A stretch of DNA of 64,000 nucleotides from Formicarius rufipectus (Eukaryota; Chordata; Aves; Passeriformes; Formicariidae), in the NCBI GenBank assembly GCA_013399695.1, contig VXAU01000760.1, forward strand, positions 434,001 through 498,000. Direction: 5' to 3'. The notes beneath the pieces are model-generated. The model was not told the origin of the DNA. It did no database searches and worked only from the letters and a program-made list of their open reading frames with translations. Position 1 is the first letter of the stretch; every line of letters begins with the position of its first letter. The position numbers were made by a program, and so were the translations under genes. Shown piece by piece: positions 1 to 12,313 of the stretch.

Positions 1-1224
1 TAAAATCATTTTTAAGAGATGGCAGAATCTGGCACAGACAGATGTGTCCTTTATCAAAAGTTAGAGATGTTTCCTTACAATTTAATATTTCACTGTATGG
101 TTGGACCATCAGAAGATGATTGAGTCGGGACTCATTTACAATGTGTATGATCAGCCTTGTAAGACAATACTGAGTGCTACAACATGCCTGGATTTCACAA
201 GAACCACTCCAGTGACTGGCAGCTCCAGCAGCTCCAGTTTGGTAATTTTAGGCAGGGGAAAGAACTTAATTCCTAGCATTAATTGTGGTTGTTATTCAGA
301 ACTGGAATGAGCTGTAATAAGACAAGATGAATGAAAAACATATTTATTGTCTTCTAGCTGGACATCATAGTCCAACAGAAGGGTTTTAACTTGCTAAAGT
401 GAGATGTTATGACCTTCTTTCTAAAACTATTAAACGAACTAACAGTTTCTTCTAGACCTAAATCTCAGTGAAAATATCTGATTTCTTTCCCCCTTCTATT
501 CCCACAGGGCTGCTATGAAAAAAAAACTGTCTTGAGAAAATCTTCATCACTCTCCCTCCCTTACCTCACCAGCAAGGGTGAGCAGCACAGCTTGCCAAAG
601 AAACACAGATTTTCTCTGTGTAGCTTAATGCATATTGCAGATAATAATGTTTTGGGATGTCATTCCTCTGCTTGTGCTGCAGAGAGAGCTAACATTTGGC
701 ACAGAGACCTTGGGACAGTGACAGGTAGCCAAGAGCAGCTTCACTTGCCTGTAATTTCTTGAGTTAGGAACCACTGAAAACTGAAAATCTGCTTCAAGTT
801 TGACAGAGGAACCAGGAGACGTGTGCTGGAGCTGTGTTTCCCATGCACTGCTTAGCAGTTTCTAACAAGAATGAAATTGGGCTTTTGAGCCAACTTAGCC
901 TGCCAAGACATGTAGTTTTTGTGATTTGAAGAACCCTTTTCTGTAATTCCTGAACTCTGGCTTATTTGCCTCCTCCTTACCGTTTCACACTGCTTCTGCA
1001 ATTAGCTGCTTTTCCAGATAAGCCTGGAGGCCAAAGCTTGGTGCTGCTTTCTTGCAGAAAAGGATTAGTGCAAAGGAATTTCTCTAGAACAAAAGAACAC
1101 AAATCATTGTGAAAGAACTTATAAATTCCAAGAAGGGATAGTGTAAGAGAGGAACACAGAGGGCATGCTTCTGTGCCAGGAGACAATTTCTGGCTAAAAG
1201 CTAAGATGGTGAAAAGTGAAAAAA

Positions 1225-1262
1225 NNNNNNNNNNNNNNNNNNNNNNNNNNNNNNNNNNNNNN
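1225..1262. other. Assembly gap (38 Ns) inside a poly(A) tract
   Basis: An N-run of 38 bases is flanked by AAAA on the left and 15 As on the right. The gap is most likely an unresolved homopolymer or simple repeat and may not reflect its true length. Confidence 0.98.
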
Positions 1263-4200
1263 AAAAAAAAAAAAAAAGTGCAATTTTAAATAAAATATTT
1301 GATAGGCAAATGTCAGGGGATCCTAAACTCCCTCCTAAATGAATTTTAAAAGCTCTGTTCATAGGTGATCATGGGAAGGAAAGTAAAGTCTGGAAATACA
1401 CCTCAGTTTGCATCTGTGTTGTCTGCTTCCATACTACTCTTGTGCTACCCAAAGCAAGGATTGCCTTTTTAGAAATGACCTCCAGGCACCAGGACCTGTA
1501 GGCAGAGGGGTCCCACTTCCATTGCAGACCAACAGAGAGAGCTTTAGGCCAAGGAACGAGGCCACAGGTTGATGGGATTTGCCTACACAGGCCAAGGGAA
1601 GCCAAGATTTCAGTCTGTGCTTCACCAGGAACAAGACTCACTGCTGTGGAAAAAAAGTGCCTTTACCAGACTGCTTTTAAATCTGTGGGCAAGGCAGGGA
1701 GCTGTGTGACAAGTGAACTGGGAGGGTCTGGGTGGGAAGACTTGCAGAATAGAAAACAAAACTACTGCATTCAAACAGCAAATTCACTATGAGCCTTTTC
1801 ACTGGTAAAAGCAGAGAATGAGGAGCTCTGCTTTGCCTTGTTTCCCCTCCTCTCTACTGTATTTAAAGGAGAGCTTTGGAAGTCTTTTTTTTCTTCTTTT
1901 TACTCTATTACAGAAATTCATAGCAAGTTCCTACCACATTTCTGCATGACAGCAGAGCAGGCCTATAAAAACATTCAAAAGGAAGCTCTGTACAAACAGC
2001 AGAGAATTTTAATTCTCAGAATTCATCTTTTGTTTTCTTTAAACAGGAAAATCATGAAAGGGAAAGATCTTGATTAAATATATGACATCTGCTCTTTTTA
2101 GTTACCTTCTGCGTAGAAGCGATGGTGTGATCATTACTGCAGGATATAAATAGGATCAAATTTATAAAGATAATATCTTTACTGTGACTAATGCTATACT
2201 CTAAAAGCCAGACCAGCTTTCAAGCTATGCAGGCTGAAGCTTTGATCCTCAAGGCAAAATACTGCTTGAAACTAGTGATACAAGTTGAACTTGCACAAGT
2301 TAATCAATTTTATCATCAAAGGAGTTTTAACCTACAACATGGAGAGGGAAGATGGAATAAGTCCTTAGCTCCTTTCAGAGAGGGGAAAGGAGGGTTCATC
2401 AGAACACAGAGGAGTTGCTGGTGATTCAGGAATGTGAAGAATTATAATAGGGCACAGACCCAGTATATTTATCAACTCTCAAATTTCTGTGTAGCAGACT
2501 AAAGTTTAAACAGCTCTTTATCTGAATTTAATTTTCAAAGATGGCATTTGTATTTCAGTGGAGATGAATGTCTGTGCCTGAAAGTGTCTCTTCTTTTGGA
2601 TTTCAGTCAGTTGGTCTTGTAAAAGACATCATTTGACCCTCTGGTTTCTTCAATTTCAGCAGGATCACAAAAACTTGTAGGTTCAATTAAGGAAACTCAC
2701 CAAAGAAAAAAACCTGAAGTATTTTCATATTACTACAAATAAATTCCAAAACCAGAAATCAAACACAACTTTAAATCCTTAATTAAGGTTCAAAGAAATG
2801 AAAAGAGGGTATGGTCTAAAGTGCCCTTCCTTTTTCCAAGTCACAAAGTTTCATGACCCAAAAGGCTAGTATTTCAAAAGGATTAGGAACATCTTACACC
2901 CAATGGGATGTACATGTTTAGAAGATAAAGGTTTAGATCTTTCTGGAAAGATAAAGTTTTTGGAAAAAAAAAATCACATCACCTTTCACTGTAGAAGACA
3001 CAACATCCTAGAAGAGGTTTCTACCACAGCTGTCCATGTATCACCTGTTATTTGACAACATTTGTTCCCACTTCTGTCGGGGATGGGGATACCAAGTGAT
3101 GCAAGAAACCAGCCTCTCCAGATCTCTGTTTTCCAGACTCAGCAGGAAGCTGGAGGTCAGAGATGCCACAGAGGTGGAAGTTTCGGAATTACAACTACAG
3201 ATTTATTTATTTTATTTTTAGGTCAGTGCAATCACTGATAGTAAAGCTGTGTAGAACATTCCTTAGTGGAGGACAGTTAAAGATATGAGAGGAGTGTAGT
3301 GTACTAAACCTCAACATTAAGCAGGTCTATTATCAAAATTCATATTCATTCCAATCTTCTGCAATGCCCCTGGAACAGCTCAAAGAACTTTGATCTAAAA
3401 CAAATACTTAGTTTAAATACTGCTGATCCTACTGAGATATTCGACTGGACTCACAGAAGACTGGAGCACCCACTGTGGCTTTCCCAGGGTGAGGCCCCAG
3501 TAGAAGAGTCAAGAGAAATTGCATATAAAAAGCAAACATACAAGACAAAAGATGTATTAGCTGTAAACTGCAAGTTAGAAGTGCTCTCTTGTGTCTTTGT
3601 GTAAATGTGCAGAATGAGGCCATTTGGGGGCACCGGACTTAATAATTGGACAGTTATTAAATGAAAAACAAATGAGGTCAGAAAGCCACTAACATGACAT
3701 GTCTCAACATCTTTTTGAGTAGGCTCTTGGAGTCATGAATAGCTAAGCTGAACAATAAAGCTGCTCTCCTCAATGTGGATAGTGAGGAAAACAATGAAAT
3801 TAAAATCAAAATAAATAAAAAGAAACACTTTCCTTCTGGAACACACTGCCACTGGAAAATACCAACATTTTACAAGATACTGGATTTTCAGGAAGTTTAG
3901 CTTAGGAAACATAGTCCAACTCTCAAATGCCAGTGAAGTAAAAGATGCAGCAAGATTAAAAGCAATGCATGCATGAATTGGAGGGTTTGTTTGTATCATG
4001 AAAACTTATGGTCAAAGAAAAATTGGAAAAATGACAAAGCCATGTTTCAAGGCTCACATCAGTCCTTATTATAGACTAGGAGGCAGCTGCTGGGTTAAAT
4101 CACATCTGTCTACAGGAGGTTCAGCCCTTCTACCCAAAGAGTAACTTTCTGGCTGCTGTCAGACTTCCTGCATTAGACCCATAGAAACTAAACTGGTTAT

Positions 4201-6909
4201 TGGGCAACATTAGTTTCTTGCCACGTATGCTGTGGTGCAAGTTTTCTGAGAGAGCCAAGGTTGATGTTGTCCACAGCTCAGTACTGTTACCCAGGAGTAA
4301 GCCAAGGCCAGGAAGGAGCCTGCTTTTACATAACTGCTGCCATGGAAAGATTAAGTCCTTGTTCTGCTATGCCACCCACAAACAGACCAGCAAGTCCCTA
4401 ACTATTTGGTACCAATGCAACTGGAGATGGTATCTGCATTACAGCAGCACCAGAGAAGTAATTAAGAGTATTAGATATAAAATAACAGTCCTAAAAAGAA
4501 GTTAGAACCTGCACACACACTAAGTTTTAAAGATGGAAGAAGGATGACTCCTGTCTTGGAACTGCACAGCAAGGACTGACCCAGGTCTGGCAGGGAATCA
4601 GCAAATAATAAAGGACATAAAAGTTTCTGGCACAACTTGGATTTCACCTTAGAACTTTTGAAGGCCAATTCCATACTCAAAACATCCTTTCCTCTTTTAT
4701 ATGGCTTTTTTCAATGGAGGCTTATTTATGCAGTTAGTTGGTAGGATTTGGAAAACATTTTAATAGCAGCAGCACCTGATGCCAGGCCAAGCTTACCCAG
4801 GTAGATTAATTTGGGAGTGGGAATTTGGTTCTGGTTTGTTTTGTCTCTAGATAAGCCCTGATAGAATACTTAGCTCAGAAGGATCCATATCCTATTAATT
4901 CACAAGAATGACATGCAGTTAAAAGTTTTCTATAAATAAGGTAGAACTCCAGTCCCCCAAAAAATGCCAGAAGCACTTTTACCGTGCTTGGGAAGTCACT
5001 TCCAAATGCCTGTATTGAAATTCTGGCCCCATGCCTTAGAGCTGTTCACATTCTGCTACATGAGAAGCAATGCACTTGCCAAACTGATTTTTCTCAGTAA
5101 AGTGAGAAAAGACTGAACCATTTTGCAATTATAAACATGTACTGGTTTCCCAGGTATGTGTGCAGCAGTTACTTGTGTCTCTGTTAATCAAGTCTTAAGT
5201 GTGATATTAGATTTTATTTATTACAAGATTGCATTTTCAAGTTAAGCTTGCCATCTGAATAACCTCATTTAATACCTTTTCCTTCTTAAATAATAGATAA
5301 ATATGGAGGAAAACGATCTGGGCAGCACTGGAAAGATTCTGATCTCACCCAAATGCCTCCATGATGCTGGCTTATGACTGCTATTCAAAACTGTCAGTAG
5401 CAATTCTACATGAGGACTGGCAAAAATATCAGTTCATTTGTGTGTTTTGTTTGCTTTCCTTAGCAGTCTGAAGACACCTGCTTTGTGTGCTGTAGCTTTC
5501 AAAAACCAGAGGAACCATATATTGAACTCCAAGAACACAGCTGTCCCAACTGTAAGCACACCAAAATATGCTAGATTTATTAAAAACATGGGCTCTATTT
5601 TTACATCTAATGTCACCTGGAGAGATTAGAGGCTATTCTATAACTCACACATTTTCACAGCCACACAAATGAAAACACAAGTGTCTCATCCTGCACCTAC
5701 TTACAGAGGCTTTGCAAAGATGCCCCCCAGTGAAATGTGGAGCTGTTTAAGCTCAGCCATGCATTGATGGCTGCAGACAGGCTGGTGCTGCAGGTAACTG
5801 TCCCACACTGAGCTTGGCTCTGCCAAGTCCTGGGCTTCTCCATGGCAAGTGTGGGAGCTCGTTTGTGTTCCCCCACATGTTCCTGCAGCAATAGCAATAA
5901 CCACAGAGCAGCTGTGCTCTGTGCCTAGAAGTTAACTCATGAGGTTCTAACAGGACAATTTGTGAAATGGGGTGTTTTTTCATACCACTGCAGAGCAAAG
6001 ACACCTTCAGAGGCTTTAGAAGTGCATGGAGTCAGTGGCAGAGCTTTGGGATGTTAAGGCTGTGCAACAAAGGCTTAGTGGCAAGGAAGATGCTGTTGCT
6101 TTAACTTTAGACATCAACACTAAACACCTGTTCTTTCTTTCCTTTCCCCTCTAAATTTACTTGTACTCTATAATAGGGCTAAAAAAAAAGAAAATAAGAC
6201 AAACCCTTAGGGAAATACTATTCTCCTGAGCTCTGTTTCTTTGTTCTCTGCCCCCACCATAGTACATTCAAATTTGCTTTAACACACATTTAGCAGCGTG
6301 TTCTGCTTTGCAGCTGATGCTCCAAACCATCTTTGTTTAGATGCTGCCTGCAAAACACACGGAGATCTTCTCTGAAGGAATAAGTTGCTACCTCAAAGAA
6401 GAAGGAGTTGGGGGAGGATGGCTGGGGAATCATCCAGGCTGATGCATGGCTCCATGTTACCAGAGAACATTTCCTAAGGAGGACGGAGGTTTTTTTGGGT
6501 GTCTTTTTGAATCAAGCAAACAAAGGATTTCCACTTCATGATCACCAGACATTCTTTAGTGAGATAAACAGGAATGGATAAAGGTCTTACATTCCTTTAA
6601 GTATACAGAATAAAAACCACTGCGAGATTTGAAAGGTTCATAAATGAAAAAGCTTTTGAAAGTCACCATCAAGGAGCCAAGAAGTCTAAGCTTCACCTTT
6701 GAATATTGCTCTCAGCCTCAACTAGGAGCATTTTTTTGTTCAGCTTTCTCACAACGTTCACCTAACTACACTTGCCAGCATGTTTTGCCAAATTAGAAAA
6801 ACTGCTGCAGAAACCATCTGCTTGCCATTGCTTACATATCATAAAGTACTGCCCAATACAATGTATTGGAAATGTTTGGAGGTCTTTACATGGGAACCAA
6901 GAGCAGCAG

Positions 6910-6923
6910 TGCTGACTCAGGCA
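6910..6923. promoter_or_regulatory. MARE-like site (TGCTGACTCAGGCA)
   Basis: The sequence TGCTGACTCAGGCA matches the extended MAF/NRF2-small-MAF recognition element with an AP-1 core (TGACTCA), one flank perfect and the other nearly so. It lies about 4 kb downstream of the SPSB4 stop codon. Whether it is bound in cells cannot be judged here. Confidence 0.3.
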
Positions 6924-8362
6924 CATCTCCCGCTGATGTCAGTGGGAATTGTACCTGAATGAGCCCTGCTGGATCTGATACAGGGCTGGCTGCAGAGCTG
7001 ACATGAGAACATACGGTTATAGTTTAACAATACCAACTGCAATGGAGATGGGAAGGGAATTTTACAGCATTTCTGGCTTGCTGCTCTTTTACAGCTATCA
7101 AAACCACCCAAATGATTTGTACATGTCTGCTTCTGCAACAGCTTTTCCCAGCTTTAAGTGAACACTGAGAAACCGCTGCAAAGTCAGGTCCTACCTCAAG
7201 AGCAAGAGTTTCAGTTAATCTGTTGATATAAAAACTTGAACATAAGGGAAACTATATGTGAAGCCTAAAATAGCACTTCACAATTTCTCTACAGATTGTA
7301 CTCTGAATGAGAATGCAGACATTTCAATACATCCCCATTGGTTTAACATGAAGCAGAAATAAAGAACAGACTTCAACAGCCTCGCAGTAGGAGTATGTGT
7401 CTGACAGCTGCTCCACCAGACAATGGCTTCTCAAATTTGGCTCCAAATTCATGTGTCAAATCACAGTTTTAGTAAGTCTAAAAGCTGAGTGTGTCACTGA
7501 AGTAACAGCACCTGTGAACCATGATCACCAAAGCAGCACCACTAGGTGGGTAAATCAAGTCCACTCCCTCACTGGAGTTGCAGGAGGTTGAAGAATGAGA
7601 ATATAACAAAGAGAAGCTATGATGCATGGTTCCACCCGTCTCAGCCACGATTTTAACCGAAGGGAATCTCAACCTTCAATACTTCCTAGGAAGGGGCTAC
7701 ATTAGAGAACCAAGTAAGTCAAATACTTCCTATTGCAACCCACTAATTAGCACACACCCATCACAAAGGTTGCAATTTGGTTGCAGCTCCCAGGCACGTG
7801 CCCTTTTCCTTCAAATACTACAATAGACTCACGTTTTGCTTTACAGATTTTCTATTACCCTTGGTTTACCAGCCATGGGAACACTTCCAGATCATGTCCA
7901 GAAAAGCCAGGCTTCTTTTGCTCAAGCACAGAGCTATGTTTTTTCATGTGAAGAAAGGCAGAAGTGGCTGGAAATTAAAAATACAGTTGCAAGAGTGATC
8001 CCACTGCAAATCTTGAAGTAGCACAGCTCTGTAGTAAGCGAACATCCTCTCAGATATTCCTGAGAGTGCACCTCTGGGTAGGCATATTCCTGCATTTAGG
8101 CGGCCAGGATAGAGAGACTGAGAAATTACAACTGCGCTAGTTGAAGGAAGGTCACAATTTAATGTTTGACCTCTGATTTGGGTAAAATTCAATGCATGAC
8201 CACTTTATAAATTATTGCTCAATTCACTCCTGAAGAAGACAGGAAACAACGTTTGCCTTCCAGTAAAGCAAGCCGGGAGAATCCACGTGAGGGCCACACA
8301 ACCCAGGCTGGAGGTCACCGACAGAGAGGACACTCTTTGGTACATTTTGTAATCAGCGACTC

Positions 8363-8387
8363 TGACTCAGCCTCAAGGTTTGACTCA
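8363..8387. promoter_or_regulatory. Pair of perfect AP-1 sites
   Basis: Two exact TGACTCA heptamers lie at 8363-8369 and 8381-8387, with starts 18 bases apart and in the same orientation. The first is flanked by CTGACTCAGC, close to a MAF half-site. The surrounding 150 bases are relatively CpG-containing for the window, with CACGTG-like and CCGGG elements. This is a plausible enhancer core. Confidence 0.35.
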
Positions 8388-8739
8388 TCCTTAGTAATAC
8401 AGATGGGCACTCTGTTTTCCCTATAATCCCTCTTGGAAGAGGATCTGTTTGGATGTTTAGGAAGAACACTGAAATATTGTTAATATTCTCCATGGTGCAT
8501 TCTCACTACAACGTTTCTGTGGACCAAGAAAACTGTATCAAAAACACTCTGAATCCCCAAAACCAGGGCCCTAATCCCATATGAAGGAGTGTATCTACCA
8601 TTCACAGAATGACAACAGACAATTAGGGAACAGTAAAAGAATAAATCTACTGTTCCTGTAAAACTAACACTCCTGAAAGATAAGTGTTAGAAAAAAAATA
8701 CTTGAAAGATAAAATAAGGATGTTTGGTTTATAGGTATC

Positions 8740-8970
8740 CTCACAGAAGAGGCACCAAATAAAATGCGAATGCAACTTTAAAATAATTAGGTTAATTGAC
8801 GTAGAGCGGCACCATTAAATTGTGTTACGACATTAATTCCCACTTTAATAATTAAAACTGTTGGCCTGGGTCAAGTGAAAGAACAGAAATGACAACCCTT
8901 AACTGTTGTGACGCTACAGTTATTCAGAGGAATGTAGTATCTCATTACATACAGTAAAACACTAGTTTTA
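8740..8970. other. Candidate conserved noncoding element (AT-rich, homeodomain-type sites)
   Basis: This block has several TAATTA/TTAAT-type cores (AATAATTAGGTTAATTGACG, CATTAATTCCC, AATAATTAAAAC) interleaved with unmethylated-looking CpGs (GACGTAGAGCGGC, TTACGACA, TGACGCTAC). Retained CpGs inside AT-rich, non-repetitive sequence are typical of vertebrate developmental enhancers. Conservation itself was not tested. Confidence 0.3.
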
Positions 8971-10425
8971 GGAAATGCTTACCTAAAATGCACTTCAGTG
9001 GTGGAAAAATAAGGCCTACTAGGATTGCTTTGCCACTCCTGAACAGCTGCTTACCTTGCTTATGTGATGTCACTTGACACAGCTACATTTTAACTTTTCT
9101 GTAAGCTTACAGCTCTTTCTTCCTGTGTACCTATCAAGACAAATAGTTTAAATAAAGCAAGTGGGAAAAGTAAGACATGCAGATCACAGATGTAGTTTCT
9201 TCCCCTTTGCAAGATTAAGGTAAGGAATGCAGTATGTACCTCTCACCTTGAGTGAAAGCCAGTCCAGAGGTAATCTGATGCTGAAGCAGCCATCAACTTG
9301 CACATTAAGCCCAGACAAGCAAATTTTTGACACCCCTCTGTTACCTTGGCCTTGTTGCTTTCACTCTTCCTCGTGTTGTTTTATCCTGGTTTTCTCACAT
9401 TTCTCTTTCCCAGCTGGAACTGCAATTCTGTTCCCAGAGGTGGTTTTGCCTGTACCATCAGTGCATGGCACTCAAACTCCAACCCACCTCAAAAGCACGG
9501 AGCCCCAAACACAAAACCGATGTTCTGTTTTGAGGAATTTGACCAAAGCTGTGTTAAAAACAAGAGCACAGCTCTATTCACAGTGAGTGGGATAAACCAG
9601 GAACCGGACATGATGCTGCCTGTGACGTCTCTCACACACGAACCCAAAGAAGTGCTGAACAGAAACAGTTGCAAAGCTGTAGCAGGAACTGAACTTCAAC
9701 TCTGCACTATGAGCAGTACTATGTTATTTAACACTTCATCAAAGGAGATAGGAGTTTTACTTTGGACAGTAGACTTTATTAGAAATTTTCTCCTCATTCA
9801 TCAGTAAATTCACATTAAAATATGCTGAAGGCAGCTCAGTCTAAACATTTGACATTCTGCCATAACAACAACTTCCAGTTTAAAAACTAGATAACTGATC
9901 AGGCAGATAACTTGAAACATGTGAGAAATGCAAATAGAAAGCAGCATCTTAAAAAATGGGATGAGCCTGAAAAATTGATACACTTCAGATGCAGTTGGGG
10001 AAAAAAACAAAATCAGTCACCCCAAGATGGGAAACAGTTAAATGAGAACTCCACAGACACTAAACAGATAAATAAACATTATAACCACACATACATTAAA
10101 AAGAAAACAAAGTACTTAGAGTTCATACCACATGAAAATTATAAATTTGTTCAAATAAAAAAAAAAGTGACAAACTTTCTAAAATATGAATATCCTAAAT
10201 TCTTGGGATAGTGAACACTTCGTTATAAACTGCAGAAGTTTGGAGAGACTAGATTTGGTCTTGAAAACAACAAACTGCGCCTTCCTGTCACTGAGTCCAA
10301 AAACTGATGTGACACTTATACCAATTTTTTTTTACTCTCAAGTTTTCAAACCACAGACTCTTCTTCTGACAATAATCTGGGTTTTTTTGAACATTAGACC
10401 TTTTAGATATTATAGTCATAATTAT

Positions 10426-10446
10426 GTTGAGTGCTGAACACTCAAC
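10426..10446. repeat. 8-bp inverted repeat downstream of the SPSB4 poly(A) cluster
   Basis: GTTGAGTG, loop CTGAA, then CACTCAAC. On the minus strand it falls about 490 bases past the stop codon, so it could be a small stem-loop in a longer 3' UTR or in the downstream cleavage region. Confidence 0.6.
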
Positions 10447-10524
10447 ACTCCCAAAAACTCCGTATTCCAAAGACAAGGTTTAAATATTTTTCAGAAGTTG
10501 CTGTCAAGGATTTTCCTTTGCTAA

Positions 10525-10540
10525 TTTATTTTTATTTATT
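10525..10540 (-). terminator. Candidate polyadenylation signal cluster for SPSB4
   Basis: Three overlapping AATAAA hexamers on the minus strand (plus-strand TTTATT starting at 10525, 10531 and 10535). They are the first canonical signals downstream of the SPSB4 stop codon. Use as a cleavage signal is inferred from position only. Confidence 0.4.
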
Positions 10541-10934
10541 GGGGTAAGGTGTAGGAGACAGAAAGAAAGAAAAAAAATCACAATATTGAAGAATGCTCTG
10601 TCCTGCAGGACAGTGGATCTTGCAGGTCAGATTTTCTATTGGCATTTACCAGAGGCAACACAGATAAATCAACGTATGAGAGATGAGAATAATGGCCTTC
10701 AGGACTGTAAACACAACAGGCAACAGAAAACACATGAATCTCAATCAAATCAATGTTTTCACATTCTTTAGTAGTCCCCCACAGTGATCTGTTTTCACTG
10801 GTTCAGAAAAAAATATATATTAAAAATTAAATAACACTTAAGTGTCCATCACAAAGATTTATATTTTGCTGTAAACAATTTTCTGCCATTTGCATTGATG
10901 TAGTCCAACGTGAGGCCAGAGGGTTCTCGACATC
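10525..10934 (-). other. SPSB4: Probable SPSB4 3' UTR ending near a poly(A) signal cluster
   Basis: After the stop codon the minus strand is AT-rich and noncoding. The first canonical AATAAA hexamers on that strand are a cluster of overlapping copies at 10525-10540 (TTTATT three times on the plus strand), about 400 bases past the stop. A moderately GT-rich stretch lies some 80 bases further on. The end is not certain: another AATAAA occurs at about 9776-9781, and vertebrate 3' UTRs often use several sites, so the true UTR may be longer. Confidence 0.45.
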
Positions 10935-11062
10935 TTATTGGTACTGTAAATAATTTTTCAGAGACAGAGGCAAAGGTAGAATTTCTATGTCATGCAGGCG
11001 GTCTCTGCCAAGAGCAAAACGGATTGATCTTCGGCACAAGTCCATTAAAGGCAGGGGTTCCG
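10935..11062 (-). CDS. SPSB4: SPSB4 terminal coding exon (C-terminal SOCS box), partial gene
   Basis: This exon encodes the last 42 whole codons of a SPRY-domain/SOCS-box protein, the substrate receptor of a cytoplasmic elongin B/C-Cullin5-Rbx2 ubiquitin ligase. Read on the minus strand from 11062, it starts with CG, which completes a proline codon (intron phase 1). It continues EPLPLMDLCRRSIRFALGR, then RLHDIEILPLPLSLKNYLQYQ and a TAA stop at 10937-10935. The LMDLC segment is the BC box that contacts elongin C, and LPLP is the Cul5 box. As I recall the family, SPSB4 ends in SLKNYLQYQ and has SIR after DLCRR, whereas SPSB1 ends in SLKAYLLYQ, so SPSB4 fits better. SPSB4 is about 273 residues, so roughly 230 residues, including the SPRY domain, are encoded further upstream and are absent from this window. 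The family recognises short DINNN-type motifs (for example in iNOS and Par-4) through SPRY. The reading frame is intact. SPSB1 is the only serious alternative. Confidence 0.92.
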
Positions 11063-11091
11063 CTGAGAAAACAGAAGAGAGAAAATAAAGG
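11063..11091 (-). promoter_or_regulatory. SPSB4: 3' splice acceptor of the SPSB4 terminal exon
   Basis: Read on the minus strand, the bases just before the exon form a long pyrimidine tract ending TTCTGTTTTCTCAG, and the exon starts CGGAACCCC. A TTAAC sequence a little upstream is a plausible branch point. The acceptor sits at the position and phase expected from the SPSB family (the split proline of Asp-Pro-Glu-Pro-Leu-Pro). That supports a real spliced exon rather than a processed copy. Confidence 0.85.
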
Positions 11092-12313
11092 GTTAATTTT
11101 GCAGCACCTCCATTTACACACAACGTTTTCCTTATTAACATAGATCCTGTACTTTGTTGAACAGTCCCAAAGATAGTAATGGTATTGGGGAAGCTCTGAT
11201 AATCTTGAGGCAATTAAGATGATCAATGGAAGCAAAGACAGAATTTGATACATTTCACCCCTAATAAGGGGCTGCAAAGACTGAGACTGAACTTCCTTAT
11301 CTGTGAGGTTTAAAACAATAATCCCAAACCACTCTTCAGGCTCACCAAGCTGCAGCATAAGAAATTACTACATTTCCAGATTTCAACCAAGACAAAGGGT
11401 TTCTATTGTGTTTATAACACAACATTCATCACGTCGTGTTAATGGGAACTACACTGGCAACTTCTGACCTTCACATACCAGCTCCTTCTGCATCTTAGAA
11501 CTGGAAATGCTACTTAAGGGTACCCAAACTTCTCAGCCAACAGGGCTTTTCCTTCAACACTCTCTTAGCCTTCCTTTCTAGGAACTTCATTGGAAGCAAA
11601 AAAATAAACAAAACACCCTCAAAAATCTAGAGGAAATTTAACCTTTTCCTCCCAGAATAAATTAGGGGAGGAGGATTCAGCTGACTAGAAGGCAGGGTGG
11701 ATGTTCTCACATGTACAAACATCCCCAAAATATATAAACAACCTCTGCATATGGTCTTAAGTTTAATTTAACAGAAGTGAGTCAAGTATCTGTCAGAAAT
11801 GCCTGGCTGATAGCACTTAAGACTGGAGACTCACAGTGATCTGCAGCATCTCAAACCATCTCACCCCTACATTCCAGCCCAGCCTACAAAACTCACACAG
11901 AATTGCAGGAGCATCAGAAAATTTCCATCTAATAGTAGCAAGAATGACCTCTGATTGCAGTTTACAATGGAAAACCTTTTGCTTCAAGAACTGGAATGAA
12001 GCAGTTAAGTCTTTTACCAGTTACAGCTATCTTCAAGAACTTCAACCAGATGGATTTAGTTGCACACACTGGTTTAAAAGCGTAAGAGCTTAAAAGACTA
12101 CAGAAAACTCTTCCTCTTTACATAATAAAACAGTAGTAAAAACCTTACTAGTACTTTCAAATGGAGAAAGAAAGAGCCATGTGCCTATATTGTAGTGATA
12201 ACCCTTCATAAACTTGACAGATTTCTTACAAGTACTCAACACTGGACAACACTCAGTGGTTTTATCAAGATTTCTTTCATGTGCCACGTGCAGATTTCCA
12301 CAAACTAGATTTG

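Larger units (their letters stand above)
1..10524. other. Downstream flank of SPSB4, no recognisable gene
   Basis: No open frame here resembles a known protein, and the longest frames are chance-length. In mammals and birds the next gene downstream of SPSB4 is PXYLP1 in the same orientation, so this is probably the SPSB4-PXYLP1 intergenic interval. That is synteny from memory, not seen in the sequence. The stretch contains an assembly gap, AP-1/MARE-type sites and an AT-rich conserved-looking block, all listed separately. Confidence 0.55.
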
